Positions 33,275 to 42,207 are shown, counted from the first letter of the stretch. The stretch: DNA of 55,192 nt from Phycisphaerales bacterium (GCA_022839625.1 JALHJL010000019.1:1-55192); one strand, 5' to 3'. Numbers and translations: made by a program. The notes: generated by a model from the letters alone, not told the origin.

Positions 33275-34501
33275 CTACGGGCCGCCGCCGCTGAGCAGCG
33301 CCACAAACGGATTGATGTCGCTGAAGTCCACTGCGCCATCGCCGTTGATGTCGCCCGTGCTCATCGGGCAACCCGGAAACTCGCCTTGCCACGCCGACGG
33401 GTTGCTCAGCAAGAGCACAAACGGATTGATGTCGTCCAGGCCCACGACGCCGTTGCAGTTCATGTCGCCGGGTGCCGCCGTCGCGGCGCCGCTCAACGCC
33501 AGGAGCGTCGGCCCGCCGCCCGGACTCATGCCGTAATCGCCGATCTGAAACCAGTAGGTCATTCCCGCGGTGATCTCCAGCGCGACGAAGTCCGTGTCCG
33601 GGTTACCCACTCCGCCCGAGTTGAGGCAGCACAACTCGGTGAGCGCTGCGCAGTGCGGTCCGGCGTAGACCGCCGCGAGACCGTCATACAGGTCATACCA
33701 GACAGTCAGGTTCAGCGTGCAATCGTACGCGGCGGTGTACGCGAACCAGACGTCGTTCTGCATGGTGGTGGCGTTCGCTGCATTGCAGCTCCCCGCAGGG
33801 CCGTCGGCCGTCGCCACCCAGGTGGCGAACGTCGCCGCGAACGGGAGGGTTGTGATCGCCTGGGCCGTCTGGCAGCACTCCGGCAACAAGTGGATCTCGA
33901 GCGGACAGGCAAACGACTCGCAATCGAAGCCCTCGTACCAGGCTCCCCCCGCACCCAGGCAGGTTGCTTCATCCAAGGTGCCGATGCAAGCCAGGTCCAC
34001 GCAGCAGGCGCCGCGCACCAGCTCGCAGGCAACGATGCTCAGGTTGAAGTCGGCGATGCACTCCGCGCCGGGCAGCGGCCAACGGTCCACCATCACCGTG
34101 TACGTGCCGGGGGCCAGGTACCGGCAGGGGAGGACGCGCGGCTGGCTGTCGTCGCCGGCGCAGTAGGCCAGGCATCCATCGCCGGCGGGCGGACAATTGC
34201 TGCCTAGAGCCACCGCCGTCCAGCCTCCGCCGTTGGGGTCCATGACAATCTCTACTTCGACCGGACTGGTGACCTGAAGCTCGTAGATAATCTCCTCCCC
34301 GTTCGCAAACCCATACAGGCAGGTGTTCGTCTCATCGTAGAAATTGCCGCGCCCGCACGTGTACTGATGCTCATCCAGGAACGGCAGCTCGGCCGGCAGC
34401 GTTACCATCAGCGGAGCGGGACAGTCGTCACCGGGCGCCGCCCACCCGGCGTGAGCAAGCAGAGTAACCGCCAGCACAGCGAGCATTTGACTCCGAACCA
34501 T
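33275..34501 (-). CDS. Secreted protein with two DINPFV dockerin-like repeats
   Basis: The protein has 408 residues from the ATG at 34501 (GGAGGT upstream). The signal peptide is MVRSQMLAVLAVTLLAHAG...A. The middle holds Cys-rich, PPC-like beta segments. A CCVDLACIGTLDEATC-type motif near 165 recalls the repeated Cys motif in the giant protein. The C-terminus has GDMNCNGVVGLDDINPFVLL and GDINGDGAVDFSDINPFVAL. The spacing D-x-N-x-D-G-x-V-D-x-x-D matches a dockerin type I calcium loop. It is probably exported and either anchored to the surface or bound to a partner through that C-terminus. Confidence 0.82.
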   Translation of the reverse strand: MVRSQMLAVLAVTLLAHAGWAAPGDDCPAPLMVTLPAELPFLDEHQYTCGRGNFYDETNTCLYGFANGEEIIYELQVTSPVEVEIVMDPNGGGWTAVALGSNCPPAGDGCLAYCAGDDSQPRVLPCRYLAPGTYTVMVDRWPLPGAECIADFNLSIVACELVRGACCVDLACIGTLDEATCLGAGGAWYEGFDCESFACPLEIHLLPECCQTAQAITTLPFAATFATWVATADGPAGSCNAANATTMQNDVWFAYTAAYDCTLNLTVWYDLYDGLAAVYAGPHCAALTELCCLNSGGVGNPDTDFVALEITAGMTYWFQIGDYGMSPGGGPTLLALSGAATAAPGDMNCNGVVGLDDINPFVLLLSNPSAWQGEFPGCPMSTGDINGDGAVDFSDINPFVALLSGGGP

Positions 34502-34736
34502 GATTACCTCCTTCACAGCCCACCGAACCCCGAGTGCGAGCTATCCCGCCCGTCCCCGGACTCGCGCCGCTGCTTGAGAACGCTAGCTCGCCTCCAGGTT
34601 GCCGTCAACATTCCTTGCGACCGCGAGTATGCCGGGCCAGAGACACGCGCCGATGGGGGGCTGGCATCTTGCCCGGCGAGCACGCCGTCGCCCGCCGGGC
34701 TGTCCAGACCCGGCAGGCGATGCTACGATCGGCCTG

Positions 34737-35372
34737 ATGGAAGACGCGGCGGCGAAGATGTGCGAAGTCGGCCGGCGAGCCTACGCGCGGCAGCTCGTCG
34801 ACGGCACGGGCGGCAATTTCTCATGCCGCCTGGACGACAGCCGAGTGCTCTGCACCCCTACGCTCCTGTGCAAGGGGCTGCTGACGCCCGGCGACCTGTG
34901 TGTCGTCACCCTCGACGGCCAACGGTTGTCCGGCCTCCGGGAACCCAGCAGCGAGGTGCTGATGCACCTGGAAATCTACGCTGCCAGCCCGGCCACGCGG
35001 GCCGTGATTCACTGCCATCCCCCGTTTGCGACCACGTTCGCCGCGCTGGGCGAGACCATTCCGGCCAGCGTGTTGCCCGAGGGCGAGGTATTCCTGGGTC
35101 CGGTCCCGCTGATTCCGTACCAGCGGCCGGGCACGCGGGAGATGGGGCACGCGCTGCGGCCGTACGTCAACGATCACGTGGCGGCCATCCTGCAAAACCA
35201 CGGAACGGTGACGTGGGGGCCGGATCTCGAGACGGCGTATGTCCTGACGGAGACGCTGGAAGCCGTGTGCCGGGTCGTGTACCAGGCACGACAAGTCGGC
35301 GAGCTCAAGCTGATTCCCGCGATGGAACAGGCGGCACTGGCGGAAACGCGGACTCGCCTCCGGGCAACCTGA
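34737..35372 (+). CDS. Class II aldolase/adducin-family protein
   Basis: The protein has 211 residues. GTGGNFSCRL and the active-site block EPSSEVLMHLEIY (E73) fit the family, as do the zinc ligands in IHCHPP (H92, H94) and QNHGTVTWG (H155). Members cleave or epimerise sugar phosphates, such as L-fuculose-1-phosphate aldolase or L-ribulose-5-phosphate 4-epimerase. The window has a GH29 fucosidase but no fucose kinase, so the fuculose assignment is only a guess. The start at 34737 has no good ribosome site. The longer frame upstream (34599) is not supported. Confidence 0.88.
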   Translation: MEDAAAKMCEVGRRAYARQLVDGTGGNFSCRLDDSRVLCTPTLLCKGLLTPGDLCVVTLDGQRLSGLREPSSEVLMHLEIYAASPATRAVIHCHPPFATTFAALGETIPASVLPEGEVFLGPVPLIPYQRPGTREMGHALRPYVNDHVAAILQNHGTVTWGPDLETAYVLTETLEAVCRVVYQARQVGELKLIPAMEQAALAETRTRLRAT

Positions 35373-35428
35373 GCGGCGCAACCAGCATTCCCCGCACGAC
35401 GCCGGGCTACCCGGAAACTCGTCCGGGC

Positions 35429-36232
35429 TCACCGGCTGAGCGCATAGCCGACCAACACTGCCACTCCCAGAATCACGCGGTAGATGGCGAACGGCCGGAA
35501 GCGGTAGCGGCGCACATAGCCCATGAACGCCGCCACGACGGCCAGCGCGACCACGAACGCGGTGGCGCTGCCGACGATGACAATGACCGCCACGTCGGGC
35601 GTCAGGTCGTGCCTGTACTTCCACAGTGTCTTGAGCGCGGCACCGAGCATGGTGGGGATCGCGAGGTAGAAGGAGAACTCGGTGGCGACGCGCGGGGTCA
35701 GGCCGAGGGCCATCCCGCCCATGATCGAAGCCCCGGCCCGCGACACCCCCGGCCACATGCTGATGCACTGGATCAGCCCGATCAACAGCGCCTGCCGCAG
35801 CGTTACGTCCTCCAACTCCTGCGGAACGTCGCGCCGAAAGCGCCGATCGATCAGCTCGATCACGACCGCGCCGACGATCAGCGCCGCCGCGACGGCGACG
35901 GGCATGCTCTCCAGCGGGTCCAGAAAGTCCTTGAGCGTCAGGCCGAGCAGGACCGTGGGAAGCATCGCGACCACGAGCTTGGTCAGGATGTGCCGGCGCC
36001 AGGCCCGGCTCGGCGGTCGGAACGTCCGGCGCCACAGGTCGCGCCAGAAATACAGGATCACCGCGAGAATCGCGCCAAACTGGCTGACCCACAACAGGAC
36101 GCACCACGGCGAAGCGGCGCTCTCGATCCCCAATACCCATCCGGCCAGAACCAGGTGCCCGGTGCTGGAGACCGGCAGAAACTCAGTCAGGCCCTCGATG
36201 ATGCCCAGGATGATAGCGTGCACTATTTCCAT
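35429..36232 (-). CDS. uppP: Undecaprenyl-diphosphatase
   Basis: The protein has 267 residues from the ATG at 36232. The N-terminal motif is EGLTEFLPVSSTGHL (E13, E17, H26) and the second is PGVSRAGASI, both at the expected places. It has about eight transmembrane helices. It recycles undecaprenyl pyrophosphate to the monophosphate for wall and exopolysaccharide synthesis. The ATG lies 32 bases after the pgpA stop, so pgsA-pgpA-uppP form one minus-strand operon of membrane-lipid enzymes. Confidence 0.96.
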   Translation of the reverse strand: MEIVHAIILGIIEGLTEFLPVSSTGHLVLAGWVLGIESAASPWCVLLWVSQFGAILAVILYFWRDLWRRTFRPPSRAWRRHILTKLVVAMLPTVLLGLTLKDFLDPLESMPVAVAAALIVGAVVIELIDRRFRRDVPQELEDVTLRQALLIGLIQCISMWPGVSRAGASIMGGMALGLTPRVATEFSFYLAIPTMLGAALKTLWKYRHDLTPDVAVIVIVGSATAFVVALAVVAAFMGYVRRYRFRPFAIYRVILGVAVLVGYALSR

Positions 36233-36264
36233 GCGCGGTTTCCGTTGAAGGACCGGAGGGGCAG

Positions 36265-36765
36265 CTATGCGCCCAGCCACGCCGCCAGCGGCGTAAGCCG
36301 CCACACGACCTGCCCCAGCACGTTCGCGTACAGGCCCGCGAACAGATCGTCCAGCAATATGCCCCAGCCGGCCGGCAGCCGCTCAGCCTGGCGTGCCGGC
36401 GGCGGCTTGATGACGTCAAACACGCGAAACAGGAAGAACGCCGCGCCCGCTACGCACGCGACCATCCATCCGCCCGCCCCGTAGGCAACCGGCAGTCCAA
36501 TGAGGGCGACCCACTGGCCCGCGAACTCATCCAGCACAAACGGCTTGGGATCGCTGCGTCCGAAGCGGGCGATAGCCCAGCCGCCGAAGCGTACCGAGAA
36601 CCAGCTCGACGACACCACGCCGGCGACGAGAATGCCCTCGACCACGGCGCGCGGTAGCCCTGCCGCAGCGACCAGCCACCAGATCACCGCGAATGCGAGC
36701 ACCGCGACGAGGGAGCCCCACGTACCGGGGGCGAGCGGCAAGTAGCCGCTACCCAGCACGGTCAC
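36265..36765 (-). CDS. pgpA: Phosphatidylglycerophosphatase A
   Basis: The protein has 166 residues, typical for the family. It contains GSGYLPLAPGTWGS, PFVLDEFAGQWVAL and FRVFDVIKPPPARQAE, followed by the conserved LPAGWGILLDDLFAGLYAN. It dephosphorylates phosphatidylglycerophosphate to phosphatidylglycerol, the step after PgsA. The start is 35 bases past the pgsA stop. Confidence 0.95.
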   Translation of the reverse strand: MTVLGSGYLPLAPGTWGSLVAVLAFAVIWWLVAAAGLPRAVVEGILVAGVVSSSWFSVRFGGWAIARFGRSDPKPFVLDEFAGQWVALIGLPVAYGAGGWMVACVAGAAFFLFRVFDVIKPPPARQAERLPAGWGILLDDLFAGLYANVLGQVVWRLTPLAAWLGA

Positions 36766-36800
36766 TCAGGCTTCTCTCAGCAGGTCAACTCTGCGCTTCA

Positions 36801-37496
36801 CTACGGATCTCCAGAAGACGATTGCCCGCGGGGCGCTTCGCCGGCGGGCTCCGGCGGTAACGACGGTCCGGCCGTCGCCACGGAACCACCCAGGGCGGCG
36901 CTCGTGAGGAGGAAGGCGCGCGCGCGGTGCAAGTAGGACGCGGCCGAGAGGGCCGTCACGATGACCGTCAGCCAGACACACGCGGTGCGCAGCGGCTGCA
37001 AGGCGCCGAGATTCCACGCCAGTTGCCCGAGGACCACACAGACCGTGACGGATTGCACGAACATCTTAAGCTTGCCGACCCAGGAGGCGCCGAACTCCTG
37101 CCCTTCACCCTCCGCGTGCGAGCGCATCGCCGACACGAGCAGTTCGCGGCTGATGATGACAATGACCATCCACGGCTGCACGTCCGTGATGTTGACGTTG
37201 CCCTGGCTGTCCCAGAATTGGCGGCTGCCGAACAGGATGAAGGCCCCGCAAACCATGACCTTGTCCACGACGGGATCCAGGATGCGCCCGAACGAGGTGA
37301 CCGAACGCATCATCCGTGCCAGCAGGCCGTCCACGATGTCCGTGAGTGCTGCGACCAGGAACACCCAGAACGAGGCGTGCAACAGCCAGCGGAGATCGTC
37401 GATGCGCCCGGCGTCGAAACACGACAGCAGCGCAAAAAAGACGATCGCCAGACCCAACCGTCCCAGGGTGATCTGATTCGGCAGGTTGATCCTCAT
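36801..37496 (-). CDS. pgsA: CDP-diacylglycerol-glycerol-3-phosphate 3-phosphatidyltransferase
   Basis: The protein has 231 residues from the ATG at 37496 (MRINLPNQITLGRLGLAI), where family similarity begins; the ORF runs on to 37562. The CDP-alcohol phosphatidyltransferase signature is complete, with D53, D56, G57, A60, R61, G70, D74 and D78. Several membrane helices are present. It makes phosphatidylglycerophosphate, the substrate of the next gene. Its C-terminal 40 residues are Pro/Ser-rich and longer than usual. Confidence 0.94.
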   Translation of the reverse strand: MRINLPNQITLGRLGLAIVFFALLSCFDAGRIDDLRWLLHASFWVFLVAALTDIVDGLLARMMRSVTSFGRILDPVVDKVMVCGAFILFGSRQFWDSQGNVNITDVQPWMVIVIISRELLVSAMRSHAEGEGQEFGASWVGKLKMFVQSVTVCVVLGQLAWNLGALQPLRTACVWLTVIVTALSAASYLHRARAFLLTSAALGGSVATAGPSLPPEPAGEAPRGQSSSGDP

Positions 37497-37635
37497 CCGG
37501 GTCGCACCACGCCTGCGGCAGGCGGCACTGGGCCGCCGAGCCGCGCTTTCTCCTGATTCCACCGGCCGGCGGCTCGACCGCGGCAGGCAGCCACAGTCGT
37601 CACGGACGAATCAGCCGGGGCGGTCGCCGACGACG

Positions 37636-37737
37636 CTATCCGCCCGCCGCGGCCTTGGCCTGGTCCAGGAAGATGATCAGGAGGGCTCCGATGAGGTTGA
37701 GCACCTCATATAGCACGAACAAGGCGAAGAAGGGCAT
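37636..37737 (-). CDS. Possible 33-residue membrane peptide
   Basis: An ATG at 37737, seven bases after GGAG, opens a 33-codon frame almost wholly hydrophobic for 25 residues (MPFFALFVLYEVLNL..., ending LDQAKAAAGG). It lies upstream of pgsA on the same strand. It may be a small membrane protein or chance. It is too short for homology arguments. Confidence 0.35.
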   Translation of the reverse strand: MPFFALFVLYEVLNLIGALLIIFLDQAKAAAGG

Positions 37738-38039
37738 GTTGCGCTCCGAGAACGAGTTCCGGGGATCGCGGACTCACGAACCGTGTAGAGCGTACCGGGG
37801 TTCCTGCGCACCGCAAGGGTCCGCATCGCGATCTGCCCGTTCTGCAAACGCCGATCCGCCCGGCCGCCGGGTGCCGAGCGGTCGCACGCATTCGGAACAC
37901 GCGTTGCGCGCCGGGGCCGGCACGGGGCCGAGTGCTTCTCGCGCGGCCCGGGCCGTGCCCGGTGACACGACCACGCGGGAATTCTTGGACCTGGCGGGCG
38001 GTTTTCGGTTCGGCCGGGCCCGTGCGGAGGTTATGATGC

Positions 38040-38045
38040 TATAGT
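38040..38045 (+). promoter_or_regulatory. -10-like box for the pyroglutamyl-peptidase-like gene
   Basis: TATAGT lies 52 bases before the ATG at 38098. No -35 match was seen. Confidence 0.35.
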
Positions 38046-38097
38046 GTGGCAGAGAGGCTTGGTCGCCCGGCTGGGCGATCGAACAAGGAGGAGGCAC

Positions 38098-39180
38098 ATG
38101 CACGCTCGCGGCCGATACGGTACGACAAGACTCGTCCTGGTGGGGACACTGCTGGGCGGTTTGTTGACGATGTCCGCCGCCGCACAGGAGCATCCGCTGC
38201 CCGCGGGCACACCGTTGCCGCGCGGCGCCCAGGTGATGGAGCCCTACGATGCGGTGGGGATTGCGGAGCGCATGGCCGAAGTACGTAACGGCCTGCCCAA
38301 CATCATGCTGACGGGCTATTGGCCGCCGACGAACGAGATGCTGCGGCAGTTCAGCACGAACCCGGCGCAGAATCCTGGCGGTTGGGTGGGAGAGAACTGG
38401 GAGGGCCGGGGCTACAACATCTACGCCTTCTTCCCGGAGTTTCCCGGCGGTCTGGGCAAGGGCGAGGGCGACTTCGAGGTCGATTACCAGGATACATCGT
38501 ACGACTTCTGGTACTTCACGGACGTTGTGCAGCCCATAGCGATAATGACCTTCGGCCGCGCGGGGGACGACTACTACTGGGAAATCGAGTTGCGGCAGCG
38601 CAACCTGCTCGAGAGCGCATGGTTCAACGACTACCTCGCGCCCTACAAGCCGACCCCGGCGCCGCCGGATGACACCGTTCCGCCCAACTACGCGCGCTGG
38701 TCCAGTCTGCCCGCCTCCACGATCGCCGCCAACGTCAACGCGGCCGGCCTCGGTATCACGGCGTTTGTGGACACCACCGGCTATGCCGGCGCGTTTCTCT
38801 GCGAGTACGTCGCCTACCATGGCGTCTGGTACCAGAGCCTTTACCAGGACCCGTTCGACCCGCGGTGGACGCTGGCCGCCGGGCACATTCACGTGGGCGG
38901 GCTGATCAGTGTGCCCAACGCGACGCTGGCCGCGGAGATCAGCGTGCGCACGGTGATCGAGTCGCTCGACTCGCAGCGGCTGAACCCCGGCGACCTGAAT
39001 TGCGACTGGTCGGTCGATTTCGGCGACATCAACCCGTTCGTGCTGCGGCTCAGCAACCCGACCGCCTACCAGGAGGAATTCCCGCGCTGCCTCGACGCCA
39101 ATGGCGACATCAACTTCGACGGCACCGTGGATTTCGGCGACATCAACCCGTTCGTCGCGCTGCTGGTCGGCCGGATGTAA
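38098..39180 (+). CDS. Secreted pyroglutamyl-peptidase-I-like protein with DINPFV dockerin-like repeats
   Basis: The protein has 360 residues from the ATG at 38098, after AAGGAGGAGG. The signal peptide ends near 32 (SAAAQ). The body opens with NIMLTGYWPPTNEMLRQFS. It carries AGAFLCEYVAYHG (Cys 235) and AGHIHVG (His 263/265), which line up with the Cys and His of the peptidase C15 catalytic triad (AGxYxCN and GFIHxP). The acidic member was not identified. The C-terminus (from about 299) has GDLNCDWSVDFGDINPFVLR and GDINFDGTVDFGDINPFVAL, two dockerin-like calcium loops. An exported C15-type protein with such an appendage is unusual. The assignment to C15 is by motif only. Confidence 0.75.
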   Translation: MHARGRYGTTRLVLVGTLLGGLLTMSAAAQEHPLPAGTPLPRGAQVMEPYDAVGIAERMAEVRNGLPNIMLTGYWPPTNEMLRQFSTNPAQNPGGWVGENWEGRGYNIYAFFPEFPGGLGKGEGDFEVDYQDTSYDFWYFTDVVQPIAIMTFGRAGDDYYWEIELRQRNLLESAWFNDYLAPYKPTPAPPDDTVPPNYARWSSLPASTIAANVNAAGLGITAFVDTTGYAGAFLCEYVAYHGVWYQSLYQDPFDPRWTLAAGHIHVGGLISVPNATLAAEISVRTVIESLDSQRLNPGDLNCDWSVDFGDINPFVLRLSNPTAYQEEFPRCLDANGDINFDGTVDFGDINPFVALLVGRM

Positions 39181-39225
39181 CTCCCCTGGCAGTCCGCCGC
39201 AGAACTCCTCGTGGACCGCTCACCC

Positions 39226-39318
39226 GTAGCGTCGGACCTGAGCCTGCCCGCCGCGGCGGGTGTCCGACGTTTTTCGAGCCGAATGGAATCCTCGCCGGAC
39301 ACGGAGGTCCGGCGCTAC
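39226..39318. repeat. GTAGCG-bounded element with inverted termini
   Basis: The termini 39226-39239 and 39305-39318 are inverted repeats matching at 13 of 14 bases. The 28-base core 39243-39270 is shared with 33135-33162. It looks like a short non-coding mobile palindrome, about 93 bases long, sitting between two genes. Confidence 0.65.
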
Positions 39319-39469
39319 ACTTCCGCGCCGGACTGCTGGGCGTCGAACAAGCTCCCGCTGCCTCTTGGCCGTCCGTTGAAAAAGAGGACTGGCTCGGCTT
39401 CGACGGCGGCGCTGCCGGCAGGGATGCCCGTCGGCAGAGACGCGAGCATGGACTCTCGCAGCCGCCATG

Positions 39470-40774
39470 TCAGACGGGCGCGGCGAGGTCCTCCAGTTCG
39501 ACCCGAGCCGAATCGGCCTGGAACCGGCGTTCGCTGAACAGCGCCAGGAACGCGATGCCGGCGACGACCGTGATGGCAATCGGGACCAGGAATATCTTGG
39601 CCCAGTCGTGCCCGCCGCTGGGCAGCAGGAAGTAATTGGCGACCTGACCGGCCAGCAGACTGCCAAGCAACATTCCGACGCCGTTGGTGGCAAACACGAT
39701 CAAGCCCTGCGCGCTAGCGCGGATGTCTTTGTGGGCCAGGCGCTCGACCGCGATCATGCCGCCGACGAAGAAGAAGGAGTAGCAGATGCCGTGCAGGCAC
39801 TGGGCTGCCACGACCAGCCACACCGGCTGGCCGATCGCGAAGATCGCGTAGCGCACCGGCCAGGCGAGGATGCCCAGGAAGATCGTGGCCCGCATGCCCA
39901 GGTACCTCAGTGACGGAGCCAGCAGCAGCATGAGGCCGACTTCGGCGATCTGGCCAAGCAGCATGGCCTTTCCGGCCCAGCTCTCCGCCAGCCCGATGCC
40001 CGTGTCCTTCTCGGTAAGGAACAAGTACGTCAGGTTGTAGTAGAACGGCAGCTCGATCGCGACCACGAACGAGATTACGAGCAGAACGCCGAAGTTGCGG
40101 TTGGCCGCCAGCTTCAGGGCCTCGAGGAATGCGTACGGGTTCTTGGCCTGCTTGCTCGGCGGCGTGTTCGGGAGGGTGAAGCAGTACAGGCCCATCAACG
40201 CCGAGAGGATTGCGGCGACCGCCAGGCAATCGCCGATGTGGGAGATCGTGGACCGTGCCTCCCACAGGCGCAGGTACTCGCTGATCGCGAAGTTGATGAC
40301 GATCCAGCCGATCGTGCCCCATACGCGGATGTAGCCGAACTTCTTGGAGTCCTTCATGTGGTGGAACGCGATCGCGTTCGTCAGGGCGATGGTCGGCATG
40401 TACAAGACCGCATAGCACAGAATCACGGTCCACAGCGGCCAGAATCGCTGTTGATACCAGGCCACGACTAGCAACCCCCCTCCGACCAGATGCACTGCGC
40501 CGGTGAACATCTGGTTGGGCAGGAAGCGGTCGGCAATCCAGCCGGCGATGAGCGGCGACAGCATGGCCCCAATCGCCGTCGTGAGGTAAACGAGGTTGAT
40601 CTGGGGGTCGGTGAAACCCAGGTTGCGCATGTGTCCGGCGACAAGCACGGCCCAGGCGCCCCAGATCGCGAACTCGAGGAACATCATGATCGACAGGCGC
40701 AGCGTCAGCAGCTTGGCGGGCGGGCGGCCCGGCAGTGCGGGCGTCGGCGTCACCGTGTCGGCGGCAGTGCTCAT
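39470..40774 (-). CDS. NupG-family nucleoside:H+ symporter-like MFS permease
   Basis: The protein has 434 residues with about 12 transmembrane helices. The N-terminal block LTLRLSIMMFLEFAIWGAWA and the segment FHHMKDSKKFGYIRVWGTIGW are typical of the nucleoside:H+ symporter family (NupG/XapB) of the major facilitator superfamily. It probably imports nucleosides or related compounds by proton symport; the exact substrate is unknown. The start at 40774 is preceded by GGAGGAGTC. It is not linked to nucleoside-catabolic genes here. Confidence 0.88.
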   Translation of the reverse strand: MSTAADTVTPTPALPGRPPAKLLTLRLSIMMFLEFAIWGAWAVLVAGHMRNLGFTDPQINLVYLTTAIGAMLSPLIAGWIADRFLPNQMFTGAVHLVGGGLLVVAWYQQRFWPLWTVILCYAVLYMPTIALTNAIAFHHMKDSKKFGYIRVWGTIGWIVINFAISEYLRLWEARSTISHIGDCLAVAAILSALMGLYCFTLPNTPPSKQAKNPYAFLEALKLAANRNFGVLLVISFVVAIELPFYYNLTYLFLTEKDTGIGLAESWAGKAMLLGQIAEVGLMLLLAPSLRYLGMRATIFLGILAWPVRYAIFAIGQPVWLVVAAQCLHGICYSFFFVGGMIAVERLAHKDIRASAQGLIVFATNGVGMLLGSLLAGQVANYFLLPSGGHDWAKIFLVPIAITVVAGIAFLALFSERRFQADSARVELEDLAAPV

Positions 40775-40925
40775 GGGTGCAGACTCCTCCTGAAGACAGT
40801 CCCGGTTCGAAAGTTCGCAGCATGGTAACGCCGGTCGGCCACCGTGTCGCGGGCCGGCCTGCGCTGCGGCGGAGGCCAGTGAGACGAATGCCGGAGGCGC
40901 CCTGCCGCACCGCTGCCCCCCGGTC

Positions 40926-42107
40926 TCAGGCTCCTGCGGTCCCCTGTGGCCGCCGCCGACGCGCGAGCGCCCGGTTGCCGAGCTGCCCGCAGGCGGCCAT
41001 GTGCTCGCGGCCTTTCGTGATGCGGCGCTTGCAGCCCTGGCCGGCCTCGGTCAGCCAGTCGAGAAACTGCTGCACTTCTTCCTCGGCCGGCGCCCGCCAG
41101 GGGGAGTCCAGCCGAGGGTTGTAGGGGATCACGTTCAGCATCGACTTCAGCGGGCGGAGGTAGTCGGCGACCTCGAAGGCGTGCGCGCGGGCGTTGTTCA
41201 CTCCCGGAATCAGCACGTATTCCATCATGAAGAACTGGCAGTTGCGGAGCGGATAGTCGAGCAGCGCCGCTCGGAGCGCCCCCATCGGCTCCAGCCGGTT
41301 GTGCGGCATGATCCGCGAGCGGATGTCGTCATTCGGCGCGTTCAGCGACACCGCCAGGTTCAGCCGCCGCCAGCCGAGCTCGGCGAGCTTGCGGATGCCG
41401 GCGACACGGCCGACGGTGGAGATCGTGACCCGCTCGCCAGCGAACGAAAGTCCGCTAGGGTCCATAAGGACGCGGATCGCGTGAATGACGTGGTCGTAGT
41501 TGTCGAGCGGCTCGCCCATGCCCATGAAGACGACGTTGCGGATTCCGCCCCATGGCCCAGCCGCCCCCGGCTGGGGATTGGTTGCCCCGGGCGGACTCAC
41601 AGCCGCGGACGAAATGCAGCAGCCGACCTCCCGGTCGGCCGGAGTAGTGGACTGGCTCACAGCCGAGGGCCGCTGTGCTACACAGTCCCGCTGGGCGGCG
41701 ACGACCTGCCCGACGATCTCCCCCGGCGTGAGGTTACGGAGCAGGCCGAGTTGCCCGGTTTCGCAAAAGACGCAGCCGCGGGCACAGCCCACCTGCGACG
41801 AGACGCAGAGCGTCCGCCAGACGCCGTGCGTCCGCTGCATCGGGACGACGACGCTTTCGATCTCCAGCCCATCGTGGGTGCGCTGCACGAACTTCGTGAG
41901 GTCGCCCTCGACCACGCGCCGAACGACCGGCAGCACGTCCGCCGTCAGCGCGCCGTCGAAGCGTGCCGGCAGGGGGCCCGGGCGGCGGACACGTCCGTTT
42001 CCAGCACAGAGGAGCGTGCGGTAGAGCGCCCGCAGCGGCTTGACCTCGTGCCGCCGCGGCCGCAACTGCTCGGTCACCTGCTCGAATGTCAGACTGAGGA
42101 CGTCCAT
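40926..42107 (-). CDS. rlmN: Dual-specificity RNA methyltransferase RlmN, with a repeat-derived insertion
   Basis: The protein has 393 residues from the ATG at 42107. The radical SAM site CARGCVFC is C108/C112/C115. MGMGEPLDNYD, IMPHNRLEP and the C-terminal CKRRITKGREHMAACGQL (site of the methylated Cys) are present. It methylates C2 of A2503 in 23S rRNA and A37 in some tRNAs. Between IVGQVVAAQRDC and IRNVVFMGMGEP, normally adjacent, about 46 residues (143-188) are inserted. Their DNA is rich in palindromes. The ORF upstream of 42107 (to 42614) is the shadow of the Gfo/Idh gene and has no RlmN features. Confidence 0.95.
   Translation of the reverse strand: MDVLSLTFEQVTEQLRPRRHEVKPLRALYRTLLCAGNGRVRRPGPLPARFDGALTADVLPVVRRVVEGDLTKFVQRTHDGLEIESVVVPMQRTHGVWRTLCVSSQVGCARGCVFCETGQLGLLRNLTPGEIVGQVVAAQRDCVAQRPSAVSQSTTPADREVGCCISSAAVSPPGATNPQPGAAGPWGGIRNVVFMGMGEPLDNYDHVIHAIRVLMDPSGLSFAGERVTISTVGRVAGIRKLAELGWRRLNLAVSLNAPNDDIRSRIMPHNRLEPMGALRAALLDYPLRNCQFFMMEYVLIPGVNNARAHAFEVADYLRPLKSMLNVIPYNPRLDSPWRAPAEEEVQQFLDWLTEAGQGCKRRITKGREHMAACGQLGNRALARRRRPQGTAGA
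41544..41681. repeat. Palindromic insertion within rlmN
   Basis: These 138 bases interrupt the conserved rlmN frame in phase. They contain three hairpin units: CAGCC/GGCTG near 41571, CCGACC/GGTCGG near 41622 and CACAGC/GCTGTG near 41659. They also contain two GCTCACAGCCG-like direct repeats. The structure suggests a short palindromic element inserted without breaking the frame. Confidence 0.65.
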
Positions 42108-42207
42108 GCGTTCGCCGTCCGGCTCCCAAGGCCCAAGTATAGCAGGCAACCGCAACCGAGCCCCAAGCGCCAGCGCGGGGCGATTGGCCCGCGGAAAGGA
42201 ACGGGCC

